This document shows, one piece after another, positions 1 to 5,724 of a stretch of DNA of 6,426 bases (the stretch's first letter is position 1; each line of letters starts with the position of its first letter). The stretch is from Oscillospiraceae bacterium (GTDB lineage Bacteria; Bacillota; Clostridia; Oscillospirales; Ruminococcaceae): assembly GCA_031285945.1 (NCBI GenBank), contig JAITVF010000048.1:1-6426 (forward strand), in the 5' to 3' direction. Below the pieces are notes generated by a model. The model did not search any database and was not told where the DNA came from. It saw nothing but the letters and a program-made list of their open reading frames with translations. A program made the translations under genes and the position numbers.

Positions 1-576
1 GTCTATTCCTCCCGAAATATCCATGTTTCCGTAACCAATTTCGCTCAGATAGTTCCGCATTGATGTATTTCCAACTTCTTTTGCCAATTGTCTGTAATAC
101 CATACACAAGAATATTTCATTGCAGAACTCATATCTTGGTCGCGATTAAAATCAGATATTTCATATTGTGTGCCGTCCCATTTGCGCATGGAGTCATCAA
201 TAGAAACCACCCCTTCCTCCAAAGCAATTAAAGAATTAGCAATTTTAAAGGTAGAACAGGGAGAATACCGTTCGCTTGACAGCTGCTGGTTGTAGGTGAT
301 TTGAGAAACTCCGTCACTCAATAGCATAACGGCAACAGGATATTCATCCAAATATGAAGCTAAATCCTCTGTTGAAAGCAGCTCATCCAATGGAGCCTCT
401 GTTTTTCTCTGTATTGAAGCTTCTTCTTGAACAGTGGTTACCTCCGAAATATCTACCTCAGTTGGCGCTTGCGTCGTCACAGAAGGAGGCGGCTCCACAC
501 CCAATGGTTGATTTAAGCAACCGCCTAAACAAAAGGCACAAATTAAAAATGGAACGAATTTTTTTAAATAATGCGT
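1..576 (-). CDS. bla: Class D (OXA-type) beta-lactamase, lipoprotein, 3' end outside window
   Basis: Serine beta-lactamase expected to hydrolyse penicillin-type antibiotics outside the membrane. Numbering from the codon at 574-576, 192 residues are visible. They comprise a short lipoprotein signal (basic KK at 5-6, hydrophobic core, lipobox LGGC with Cys20), a Pro/Thr/Glu-rich linker (about 24-62), then the catalytic domain. All class D motifs expected in this part are present: STFK 108-111 (nucleophile Ser108, Lys111 that would be carboxylated), WDG 133-135, SCV 156-158 (the SxV motif) and YGN 182-184. The spacing of 48 and 74 residues from the Ser matches OXA numbering 70/118/144. The KTG motif and C-terminus lie beyond position 1. 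The gene is AT-rich compared with its neighbours, which suggests transfer. No ATG, GTG or TTG lies in frame between the upstream stop (583-585) and the lipobox; the best start position is ACG, so expression is uncertain. The family call is secure. The start, and whether the gene is functional, are not. Confidence 0.88.
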
Positions 577-604
577 ATTATATTACCATCCTTTCTTTTG
601 TGAA
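577..604 (-). promoter_or_regulatory. Candidate sigma-A promoter for the beta-lactamase gene
   Basis: On the minus strand TTCACA (599-604; five of six match TTGACA) and TATAAT (577-582; perfect) are separated by 16 bp. If used, transcription would begin near 570, just after the putative ACG start, so promoter and start cannot both be right as drawn. The alternative reading is that AAAGGA just upstream (about 589-594 on the minus strand) is the ribosome binding site for a start at 574-576 and the TATAAT match is fortuitous in AT-rich DNA. Confidence 0.35.
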
Positions 605-683
605 AGTCGGCCCAAGCGGATGTTTGTCTAAAATCCTTGCAAGTCTTGAAACGATTTTAATCGCGCAGTAGCATAAGCAGCGT

Positions 684-2405
684 TTACCCGAGCTTCTCCA
701 GCATATCCTTAACAAGCCCCTCGACTGCTCCGGCCGCCTTTTCAAGGGGGGAATCCAGCACAAGGGATTTTGTGCGGGTGGTTATCTCGGCGGCGCCGCG
801 CTCAAGGGTTTTGGGGCTTACGATCACCCGGACCGGGATTCCCAGAAGGTCGGCGTCTGAGAACATTACGCCGGCGCTGACTGGGCGGTCGTCGTATACG
901 ACCTCGACGCCTCTGCCCAAAAGCTCTTTGTAGAGGCCTTCGGCGGCTTGCCTTACGGCGGGCTCGTCGGAGCGGATAGCGCAGATATGAGCCTGCCAGG
1001 GCGCTATGGAGATGGGCCAGACCGGGCCGTATTTGTCGTTGTGCGCTTCGCAGACAGAGGCGGCGAGTCTTCCCACCCCTATGCCGTAGCAGCCCATCAC
1101 CGGGTACCGCAGGGCCCCTTCGGCGTCGGCGTATTGCATACCCATTGCGACTGTGTATTTGTCGCCCAGCTGGAATATGTTGCCAACCTCGATGCCGTTG
1201 CTGACCTTGAGCGTTTCGCCGCCGCATTTGGGGCAGCCCCCGCCCTCGCGGGCCTTGGCGGCGTCGATGTAATCGGCGGCGGGAATATCGCGCTCGGGGC
1301 AAAAGCCCCTGTAGTGATAATCGGCTTTGTTACCCCCGCAGATAAGGGCGCCGCAGCCCAAAAGGGAACGGTCAAAGACCACGGCGGCGGTGGTTTTAAG
1401 CTCCGCCGGCCCTATAAAGCCGGGAACGATTCCCCCCCCCTCCGAAAGCTCGGCCGCGGGGTGGATTTCCTCTTTAAGATAGTTGCGCAGCTTTGTTTCG
1501 TTTACCTCGAGATCGCCCCGCAAAAAGACTATGACGGGGGAATCGTCGGAGTTTTTGCGGTAGACTACGGCCTTGCAGGTTGACTTAGCGTCGGCGCCCA
1601 GGAAGGCTGCGACCTCCTCGATGGTTTTGCACCCGGGGGTATGAACCAGGCTGAGAGGCTCAGCGGGGGAGGGCTCGGGCCTTACGACGCACTCGCACAC
1701 ATCCATGTTGGAGCGAAAGTCGCAGCTCTCGCAGATGCAGAGAGTATCCTCGCCGATTTCGGTCAGGAGCATGAACTCGTGGCTCACCTTGCCGCCCATC
1801 ATACCCGAGTCGGAGGCGACCGAAATGACCTCGGGGATTCCCACCCGCGCAAAAATCCGCTCGTAGGCCGCGTGAACCTCTTTATAGTAATCGGCAAGAT
1901 CCTCCTGGCTCGTGTGGAAGGAGTAGCCGTCCTTCATGGTGAATTCTCTCACCCTTATAAGACCGCCCCGGGCCCTGGGCTCGTCGCGGAATTTGGTCTG
2001 AATCTGGTAGATCATAAAGGGAAGGCTCTGGTAAGACTTTACCGTTCCCCTCGCCAGGTGAACGGCGGCCTCCTCGTGGGTCATTCCCAGAACCATATCG
2101 TTGCCGCCCCGGTCCTTAAAGCGCAAAAGCTCGGGCCCCACGGCCTCGAAGCGGCCCGATTCCTGCCAGAGAGCGGCGGGCATAGAAACGGGGAAGAGAA
2201 CCTCCTGCCCGCCTATGCGGTCCATCTCTTCTCTGAGTATTTTTTCTATTTTGGCCATTATTCTCTTCGCGGGGGTAAAAAGGCTGTAGATGCCGTTGCC
2301 CACATGCTTGATGTAGCCGCCGCGAATCATAAGGGCGTGGCTCGCTATCTGACAGTCGGCGGGCGTTTCCTTAAAACGCTCGCCCATAAGCTGGGAAAGT
2401 TTCAT
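684..2405 (-). CDS. proS: Prolyl-tRNA synthetase, bacterial type with editing domain
   Basis: Cytoplasmic class II aminoacyl-tRNA synthetase that activates proline with ATP and charges tRNA-Pro. It has 573 residues, normal for the bacterial form. Visible parts in order: the family-typical start MKLSQL with ETPAD at 13-17; motif 1 region (about 57-76, LREEMDRIGGQEVLFP); the THEE loop 109-112; motif 2 (about 139-163, FRDE...REFTMKDGYSF); the inserted YbaK-like editing domain (about 224-407, Lys278 the likely editing lysine), which clears mischarged Ala-tRNA-Pro; motif 3 GCYGIGVGR 438-446; and a C-terminal anticodon-binding domain (about 465-573). An in-frame ATG at 2439-2441 exists. The start at 2403-2405 was chosen because it gives the conserved N-terminus and has AAGAGGT 10 nt upstream. 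The insert region holds extra cysteines (CxCxxC 223-228, CxC 237-239, CPKC 391-394). The gene is divergent from the SRP cluster and lies upstream of the beta-lactamase gene with no clear terminator between them. Confidence 0.96.
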   Translation of the reverse strand: MKLSQLMGERFKETPADCQIASHALMIRGGYIKHVGNGIYSLFTPAKRIMAKIEKILREEMDRIGGQEVLFPVSMPAALWQESGRFEAVGPELLRFKDRGGNDMVLGMTHEEAAVHLARGTVKSYQSLPFMIYQIQTKFRDEPRARGGLIRVREFTMKDGYSFHTSQEDLADYYKEVHAAYERIFARVGIPEVISVASDSGMMGGKVSHEFMLLTEIGEDTLCICESCDFRSNMDVCECVVRPEPSPAEPLSLVHTPGCKTIEEVAAFLGADAKSTCKAVVYRKNSDDSPVIVFLRGDLEVNETKLRNYLKEEIHPAAELSEGGGIVPGFIGPAELKTTAAVVFDRSLLGCGALICGGNKADYHYRGFCPERDIPAADYIDAAKAREGGGCPKCGGETLKVSNGIEVGNIFQLGDKYTVAMGMQYADAEGALRYPVMGCYGIGVGRLAASVCEAHNDKYGPVWPISIAPWQAHICAIRSDEPAVRQAAEGLYKELLGRGVEVVYDDRPVSAGVMFSDADLLGIPVRVIVSPKTLERGAAEITTRTKSLVLDSPLEKAAGAVEGLVKDMLEKLG

Positions 2406-2415
2406 TATCGGTGAT

Positions 2416-2422
2416 ACCTCTT
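2416..2422 (-). promoter_or_regulatory. Ribosome binding site that fixes the proS start
   Basis: AAGAGGT on the minus strand, 10 nt before the ATG at 2403-2405. No comparable site is seen before the upstream in-frame ATG at 2439-2441, and the protein family begins at the downstream Met. Confidence 0.7.
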
Positions 2423-2440
2423 TTCGGTGATTACGATACA

Positions 2441-2470
2441 AGCTTACTACACAAACCGCTTTTTAGTCAA
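2441..2470 (-). promoter_or_regulatory. Weak candidate promoter for proS
   Basis: On the minus strand TTGACT (2465-2470) is followed after 18 bp by TAAGCT (2441-2446). The -35 box is good and the -10 box poor (three of six). It is listed because proS must have a promoter in this divergent region and nothing better is visible. No T-box-like leader is seen; the space to the start codon is under 60 nt. Confidence 0.3.
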
Positions 2471-2499
2471 TCTTTTTTAACCGGTGTAAAGAAAAACAC

Positions 2500-2528
2500 T
2501 TGACAGCCGCCCTTCTTTGGGGTATACT
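2500..2528 (+). promoter_or_regulatory. Strong sigma-A promoter for the ylxM-ffh cluster
   Basis: TTGACA (2500-2505), a 17-bp spacer and TATACT (2523-2528) are near-perfect housekeeping promoter boxes. Transcription should start near 2535, leaving a leader of about 120 nt before ylxM. It lies back to back with the proS regulatory region. Confidence 0.85.
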
Positions 2529-2540
2529 GCCAAGAAGAAG

Positions 2541-2591
2541 ATGGCGAATTTTGTGGTATTTGGGCAAGAGCCGACCCGTCTGTCTTCTTAG
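2541..2591 (+). CDS. Possible upstream ORF (16 codons) in the ylxM leader
   Basis: ATG at 2541 opens a 16-residue frame (MANFVVFGQEPTRLSS) ending with TAG at 2589-2591. It begins a few bases after the predicted transcription start, with only a weak AAGAAG purine stretch in front as a ribosome site. Part of that stretch (AAGAAGA, 2535-2541) is the reverse complement of TCTTCTT at 2583-2589 at the end of the same frame, so the leader could fold back on its own start. No known leader-peptide family is recognised. It may be chance. Confidence 0.2.
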   Translation: MANFVVFGQEPTRLSS

Positions 2592-2592
2592 G

Positions 2593-2629
2593 GCGCCCCC
2601 TTCCGCGGATAATTCGGCCGGGAGGGCGC
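2593..2629 (+). other. GC-rich hairpin in the ylxM leader
   Basis: GCGCCC (2593-2598) pairs with GGGCGC (2624-2629), and TTCCG (2601-2605) with CGGGA (2619-2623, one G-T pair). There is a 2-nt bulge and a 13-nt loop. It begins directly after the stop of the possible upstream ORF and ends about 14 nt before the ylxM ribosome site. No T-run follows, so it is not a standard terminator; it may affect leader stability or translation. Confidence 0.45.
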
Positions 2630-2654
2630 GCGGATCTATCGCGGGAGTGACGAG

Positions 2655-3017
2655 ATGGCCAAGAATCTTGATATATCCATATTGCTCGACTATTACGGGA
2701 ATATGCTTACCGAAAAGCAGCGCGAGGTAGTCGAGTGGTATTATAACGAGGATCTTTCCCTTGCCGAGATCGCCGAGCACACCGGCGTTACCCGCCAGGG
2801 GGTTCGCGACTGTATCAAGCGGGCAGAGTCGCAGCTTATTGAGTGCGACGAGCGCCTCGGGCTCAGAGCGCGGTTCGTGGAGATGCAAAGCGCCCTCGAT
2901 GAAATCGCCGACAGCGCCGCCTTTTTGCAGGAGGAAAGCTTTCGCCTTTTGGGCAGCCAGGTTCTGTGGCCCAGGGCTCAGCGGATAATAGACCTGACCC
3001 ACGAGGTCGCGTTTTAA
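2655..3017 (+). CDS. ylxM: YlxM family SRP-associated HTH protein
   Basis: Small cytoplasmic protein of 120 residues, normal for the YlxM/UPF0122 family (about 105-120). Residues 16-60 resemble sigma factor region 4: LTEKQREVVEWYY followed by a helix-turn-helix (about 34-57, LSLAEIAEHTGVTRQGV). The C-terminal half is predicted helical. The family is nearly always encoded just before ffh. Work on streptococcal YlxM indicates that it binds SRP components and modulates the Ffh/FtsY GTPase cycle, despite the DNA-binding look of its fold. A GGGAG ribosome site lies 7 nt before the ATG. It is the first full-length gene after the strong promoter at 2500-2528 and sits 30 nt before ffh, so the two are very likely co-transcribed. 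Confidence 0.93.
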   Translation: MAKNLDISILLDYYGNMLTEKQREVVEWYYNEDLSLAEIAEHTGVTRQGVRDCIKRAESQLIECDERLGLRARFVEMQSALDEIADSAAFLQEESFRLLGSQVLWPRAQRIIDLTHEVAF

Positions 3018-3047
3018 GCGGCAGGGTGACAAAAGGGAGGTGAGCGG

Positions 3048-4382
3048 ATGGCGTTTGAGGGACTAAGCGAAAAGCTTCAGGAGACGTTTAAAAGGCTCAG
3101 GAATCACGGCAGGGTAAAGGAGTCGGACCTTAAGGAGGTCATGCGGGAGGTTCGCCTTGCCCTTCTCGAGGCCGACGTAAACTTTAAGGTGGCCCGCGAT
3201 TTTATAGCCTCGGTCACCGAAAAGGCCCTGGGCGCCAGGGTAACCGAAAGCCTGACCCCCGCTCAGGAGATTATAAGGCTGATTCGCGAGGGCCTCACCG
3301 AGCTTATGGGCCCGGAGGTCGCCGGTATAAAGCTTGAGAACCAGCCGCCCACAATTATAATGCTTTGCGGGCTACAGGGCTCGGGCAAGACCACCCACGC
3401 CGCCAAGCTGGCGGGCTACTACCGCAGGCAAAAGCGCAGGCCCCTTCTCGTAGCCTGCGATATCTACCGGCCCGCCGCCATCGATCAGCTCAGGGTGGTG
3501 GGAAGCAGGGTAAACGTTCCCGTTTTCGAGATGGGCAAAGAGAACCCCGTGACTATAGCCGCAAAGGCGGTTTTGCACGCGAGGGACTACGGGCACGACA
3601 TAGTTATTCTCGATACCGCCGGCCGGCTCCATATCGATGAGGAGCTGATGGAGGAGCTTGAGAATATAAAGGCCAAGGTGACCCCTCACGAGATTCTTCT
3701 TGTGGTCGACGCCATGACCGGCCAGGACGCCGTTAACGTGGCTAAGAGCTTCGACGAGATATTAGGCATCTCCGGCGTTATAATGACCAAGCTCGACGGC
3801 GACACAAGAGGGGGCGCCGCGCTCAGCGTGCGGGCAGTAACCGGCAAGCCGATAAAATTTGCGGGAACAGGCGAAAAGCTCGACGCCCTGGAGCCGTTTT
3901 ACCCCGACAGGATGGCCTCGAGAATCCTCGGCATGGGGGACGTTCTCACCCTTATAGACAAGGCGCAGGAGAACATCGATCAAAAAGAGGCCGAAAAGCT
4001 CGCCAAAAAGCTTGAGAAAAACAAGTTTGACCTGGAGGATCTGGTAGATCAGATGCGACAGATGCGCAAGATGGGGAGCCTTGAGTCGATACTCTCAATG
4101 CTCCCCGGGGTGGGCGGAAAGATAAGCTCAGAGGAAGCCCTGGAGGGCGAAAGGAGCCTGCGGCAGATGGAGGCCATAATAGGCTCCATGACCAAGGCCG
4201 AGCGCCGCAGGCCCGACATTATAAACCCCGGCCGAAAGCGCCGGGTGGCGGCGGGCTCAGGCACCAGGGTGGAGGACGTAAACCGCCTGCTTAAGCAATT
4301 TAGGGATATGCAAAAAATGATGAAGATGATGCAGCGGCCCGGCAAAAAGCGCAGACCCGGAATTCCGGGCTTGCCCTTTTAG
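3048..4382 (+). CDS. ffh: Signal recognition particle protein Ffh (SRP54)
   Basis: GTPase that, with the small 4.5S/6S SRP RNA, binds hydrophobic signal sequences on nascent chains and delivers ribosomes to FtsY at the membrane. It has 444 residues, normal for bacteria. The N domain is about 1-90. The G domain shows the P-loop GLQGSGKT 108-115, DIYRPAAIDQL 138-148, DTAGR 189-193, TKLDGDTRGG 247-256 and GTGEKLDALEPF 273-284. The M domain (about 300-435) is Met-rich and has the RNA-binding segment around 392-417 (INPGRKRR, GSG, VNRLLKQF); the flexible finger-loop region is around 342-362 (MGSLESILSMLPG). The end is basic (KKRRPG). The ribosome site GGGAGGTGA lies close before the ATG. No frameshifts or missing GTPase residues are seen. 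The gene follows ylxM by 30 nt; an unusual 133-nt spacer follows it. Confidence 0.98.
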   Translation: MAFEGLSEKLQETFKRLRNHGRVKESDLKEVMREVRLALLEADVNFKVARDFIASVTEKALGARVTESLTPAQEIIRLIREGLTELMGPEVAGIKLENQPPTIIMLCGLQGSGKTTHAAKLAGYYRRQKRRPLLVACDIYRPAAIDQLRVVGSRVNVPVFEMGKENPVTIAAKAVLHARDYGHDIVILDTAGRLHIDEELMEELENIKAKVTPHEILLVVDAMTGQDAVNVAKSFDEILGISGVIMTKLDGDTRGGAALSVRAVTGKPIKFAGTGEKLDALEPFYPDRMASRILGMGDVLTLIDKAQENIDQKEAEKLAKKLEKNKFDLEDLVDQMRQMRKMGSLESILSMLPGVGGKISSEEALEGERSLRQMEAIIGSMTKAERRRPDIINPGRKRRVAAGSGTRVEDVNRLLKQFRDMQKMMKMMQRPGKKRRPGIPGLPF

Positions 4383-4386
4383 TTTA

Positions 4387-4497
4387 TAGCTCTTAGCATG
4401 TAGTCTCCATTATTCATAGTCTGCGGCCATTGGCGGAAAATCTTAGTAATTGCTTATTGCTGATGGCTAAAGGCTATTAACTATTAACTAATCGCTA
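4387..4497. repeat. Degenerate 7-nt periodic repeat array between ffh and rpsP
   Basis: The 133-nt spacer 4383-4515 holds no gene but shows 7-base periodicity. From 4449 the heptads read ATTGCTT, ATTGCTG, ATGGCTA, AAGGCTA, TTAACTA, TTAACTA, ATCGCTA without a gap, all sharing CT at positions 5-6. In the left half TAG recurs at 4387, 4394 and 4401, and CAT at 4408 and 4415, also exactly 7 apart. Because TAG is the reverse complement of CTA, the two halves look like facing arrays around a non-repetitive centre (about 4420-4441). The array is AT-richer than the flanking genes. Function is unknown; it resembles the short heptanucleotide repeats found dispersed in some bacterial genomes. Confidence 0.6.
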
Positions 4498-4515
4498 CAA
4501 GGGGGTGACAAAGAG

Positions 4516-4758
4516 ATGGCTGTTAAAATAAGGCTTCGCAGAATGGGTGCGAAAAAAGCGCCTTTTTACCGCGTTGTGGTGGCTGATTCACGCTACCCGA
4601 GAGACGGCAGGTTTATTGAGGAGGTCGGTTATTACGACCCCACAAAGGAACCCTCCCTCGTGAAAATCGACGCCGAAAAGGTTAAGAAGTGGCTCCAAAA
4701 CGGCGCGCAACCTACCGATACCGTTAGAGCGCTCCTCAAAAAGAACAACGTTATATGA
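4516..4758 (+). CDS. rpsP: 30S ribosomal protein S16
   Basis: Small-subunit protein that binds 16S rRNA early and stabilises the 5' domain of the 30S subunit. At 80 residues it is of usual length. The conserved beginning [14 protein letters not shown], then [11 protein letters not shown] (16-26) and [13 protein letters not shown] (30-42), is diagnostic. A strong GGGGGTGA ribosome site lies before the ATG. It follows the heptad array, so whether it is read from the ffh promoter or a local one is not clear; no convincing promoter boxes were found in the spacer. The KH gene starts 78 nt downstream, as in other Firmicutes. Confidence 0.98.
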   Translation: MAVKIRLRRMGAKKAPFYRVVVADSRYPRDGRFIEEVGYYDPTKEPSLVKIDAEKVKKWLQNGAQPTDTVRALLKKNNVI

Positions 4759-4789
4759 AGTAACGCCAGGGCAGCTTTTCGACTTTTTT

Positions 4790-4815
4790 GGGGAACGGCT
4801 TTAAGCCGTTTCCCC
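4790..4815 (+). other. Hairpin between rpsP and the KH-protein gene
   Basis: GGGGAA (4790-4795) and CGGCT (4796-4800) pair with AGCCG (4804-4808) and TTCCCC (4810-4815), leaving one bulged T and a tiny loop. The T-run lies in front of the stem (4784-4789) instead of after it, so it does not fit a rho-independent terminator on the plus strand. It could be an mRNA processing or stability element that sets rpsP apart from the downstream genes. Confidence 0.55.
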
Positions 4816-4836
4816 TCCGCTTAAGGAGCAAACTCA

Positions 4837-5070
4837 ATGGAACATCTTATAACAGAAATTGTTCGCGGCCTTGTCGACGACAAGGAAAACATCAAGGTCA
4901 CAAAGGATGGGCCCGGCGATGAGGGCGCGGTGGTTTATCACATAAGCGTAGCGCCCGACGATATGGGCCGCGTAATCGGCAAGCAGGGCAGAATCGCCAA
5001 GGCGATTCGTACCGTTGTGCGCTCGGCCGCAAACCGTACGGGCGAAAAGGCCGTTGTGGAGATAGACTGA
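4837..5070 (+). CDS. khpA: KH-domain RNA-binding protein KhpA (YlqC)
   Basis: Small single-KH-domain RNA-binding protein of 77 residues, the usual length. The KH signature GRVIGKQGRIAKAIR runs 44-58 with the GxxG loop GKQG at 48-51, followed by a helix and a final strand (AVVEI, 72-76). In other Gram-positive bacteria KhpA pairs with KhpB (Jag/EloR) to bind many transcripts and influence cell elongation and division; that role is known of the family and not shown here. An AAGGAG ribosome site stands 8 nt before the ATG. Its place between rpsP and rimM is the normal Firmicutes arrangement. A strong stem-loop follows 20 nt after the stop. Confidence 0.95.
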   Translation: MEHLITEIVRGLVDDKENIKVTKDGPGDEGAVVYHISVAPDDMGRVIGKQGRIAKAIRTVVRSAANRTGEKAVVEID

Positions 5071-5090
5071 GCCTCAGCTTACAACAAAAG

Positions 5091-5133
5091 ACCGCCGGGG
5101 AAAAGCCGCTTCTCCCCGGCGGTTTATTGATTT
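5091..5133 (+). terminator. Terminator-like stem-loop between khpA and rimM
   Basis: A perfect 11-bp GC-rich stem, ACCGCCGGGGA (5091-5101) with TCCCCGGCGGT (5113-5123), encloses an 11-nt loop. It is followed by TTTATTGATTT (5123-5133), an interrupted T-run, and preceded by an A-rich stretch. It fits a rho-independent terminator or a partial attenuator inside what is usually one operon. Confidence 0.75.
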
Positions 5134-5208
5134 GGGAAGTGACGCGTCTGCTTTAGAAGCCGGTGAAAATTTTGGCCGGTCAGACCACCAGGGGAAAGGA
5201 TATCGCAA

Positions 5209-5724
5209 ATGGTTAAGCGCTATCTTGAATGCGGTAAAATCGTCTCAACCCACGGGGTAAGGGGCGAGATCAGGGTCGAGGCCTGGTGCGATGGGCCTGA
5301 GGAGCTGTGCGCCCTGCCCTTTGTTTATCTTAACGGGGGAGAAACGCCCCTGAAAATCCTCGGCGGGCGGGTGCACAAGGGGATGGCCCTTCTTTTTTTG
5401 GAAGGGGTGGCGACGCTGGACAGCGCCAACCGCCTGCGGGGGAAAATCCTCTGGCTGGACAGGGAGGACGTTCCCTTGCCCAAGGGAAAATACTTCCTGC
5501 AGGATCTGATGGGCCTGCGCGTTCTTAACGCCGACACAAAAGAGGAATACGGGCTATTAAGCGACGTTTTTGAAACGGGAGCCAACGACGTCTACGAAAT
5601 TACGGGGCCTGACGGCGGCAAAAGGCTTATCCCGGCCATACCACAGGTAATCGCCGAAACCGACGTTGCCGGCGGAATAATCCTCATACGGCCCCTGAAA
5701 GGATTGTTTGACGATGCGGATTGA
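5209..5724 (+). CDS. rimM: Ribosome maturation factor RimM
   Basis: Assembly factor that binds the 30S head and assists late maturation of 16S rRNA. It has 171 residues, typical of the family. The N-terminal RimM domain carries GKIVSTHGVRGEIRV (9-23). The C-terminal PRC-barrel domain begins at YFLQDLMGLRV (95-105) and includes GANDVYEI (124-131), LIPAIPQVI (140-148) and the end motif RPLKGLFD (161-168). The ribosome site GGAAAGGA lies 8 nt before the ATG. The gene sits after a terminator-like stem-loop, so it may depend on read-through or on a weak local promoter that was not clearly found in 5134-5190. Its last 11 nt overlap the start of trmD in another frame, indicating translational coupling. 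Confidence 0.97.
   Translation: MVKRYLECGKIVSTHGVRGEIRVEAWCDGPEELCALPFVYLNGGETPLKILGGRVHKGMALLFLEGVATLDSANRLRGKILWLDREDVPLPKGKYFLQDLMGLRVLNADTKEEYGLLSDVFETGANDVYEITGPDGGKRLIPAIPQVIAETDVAGGIILIRPLKGLFDDAD

Noticed and set aside
354..671. Plus-strand open frame opposite the beta-lactamase 5' end
   Set aside because: Antisense to a clear lipoprotein signal and catalytic motifs; no family resemblance.
948..1583. Long plus-strand open frame (211 codons) opposite proS
   Set aside because: Antisense to the proS editing and catalytic regions. Its product shows no recognisable fold and is explained by high GC and few stop codons.
1641..2414. Plus-strand open frame of 257 codons opposite the 5' part of proS
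   Set aside because: Fully antisense to the conserved ProRS motifs 1 and 2; no ribosome site or family resemblance.
2403..2441. Upstream ATG at 2439-2441 as proS start
   Set aside because: It would add 12 residues not typical of ProRS and lacks a good ribosome site; the downstream ATG has AAGAGGT at correct spacing.
2463..3032. Minus-strand open frame of 189 codons across the promoter region and ylxM
   Set aside because: Antisense to ylxM and to the strong rightward promoter; no recognisable domain.
4451..4490. Possible rpsP promoter in the ffh-rpsP spacer
   Set aside because: TTGCTT and TATTAA-like hexamers arise from the heptad repeats and do not give an acceptable 16-18 bp spacing.
4383..4515. 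RNA gene or riboprotein leader in the ffh-rpsP spacer
   Set aside because: No stable fold or known leader motif could be drawn; the repeat periodicity explains the region better.
5127..5157. Possible rimM promoter TTGATT ... TTTAGA
   Set aside because: The spacer is 19 bp and both boxes are imperfect; the -35 also lies in the terminator tail.
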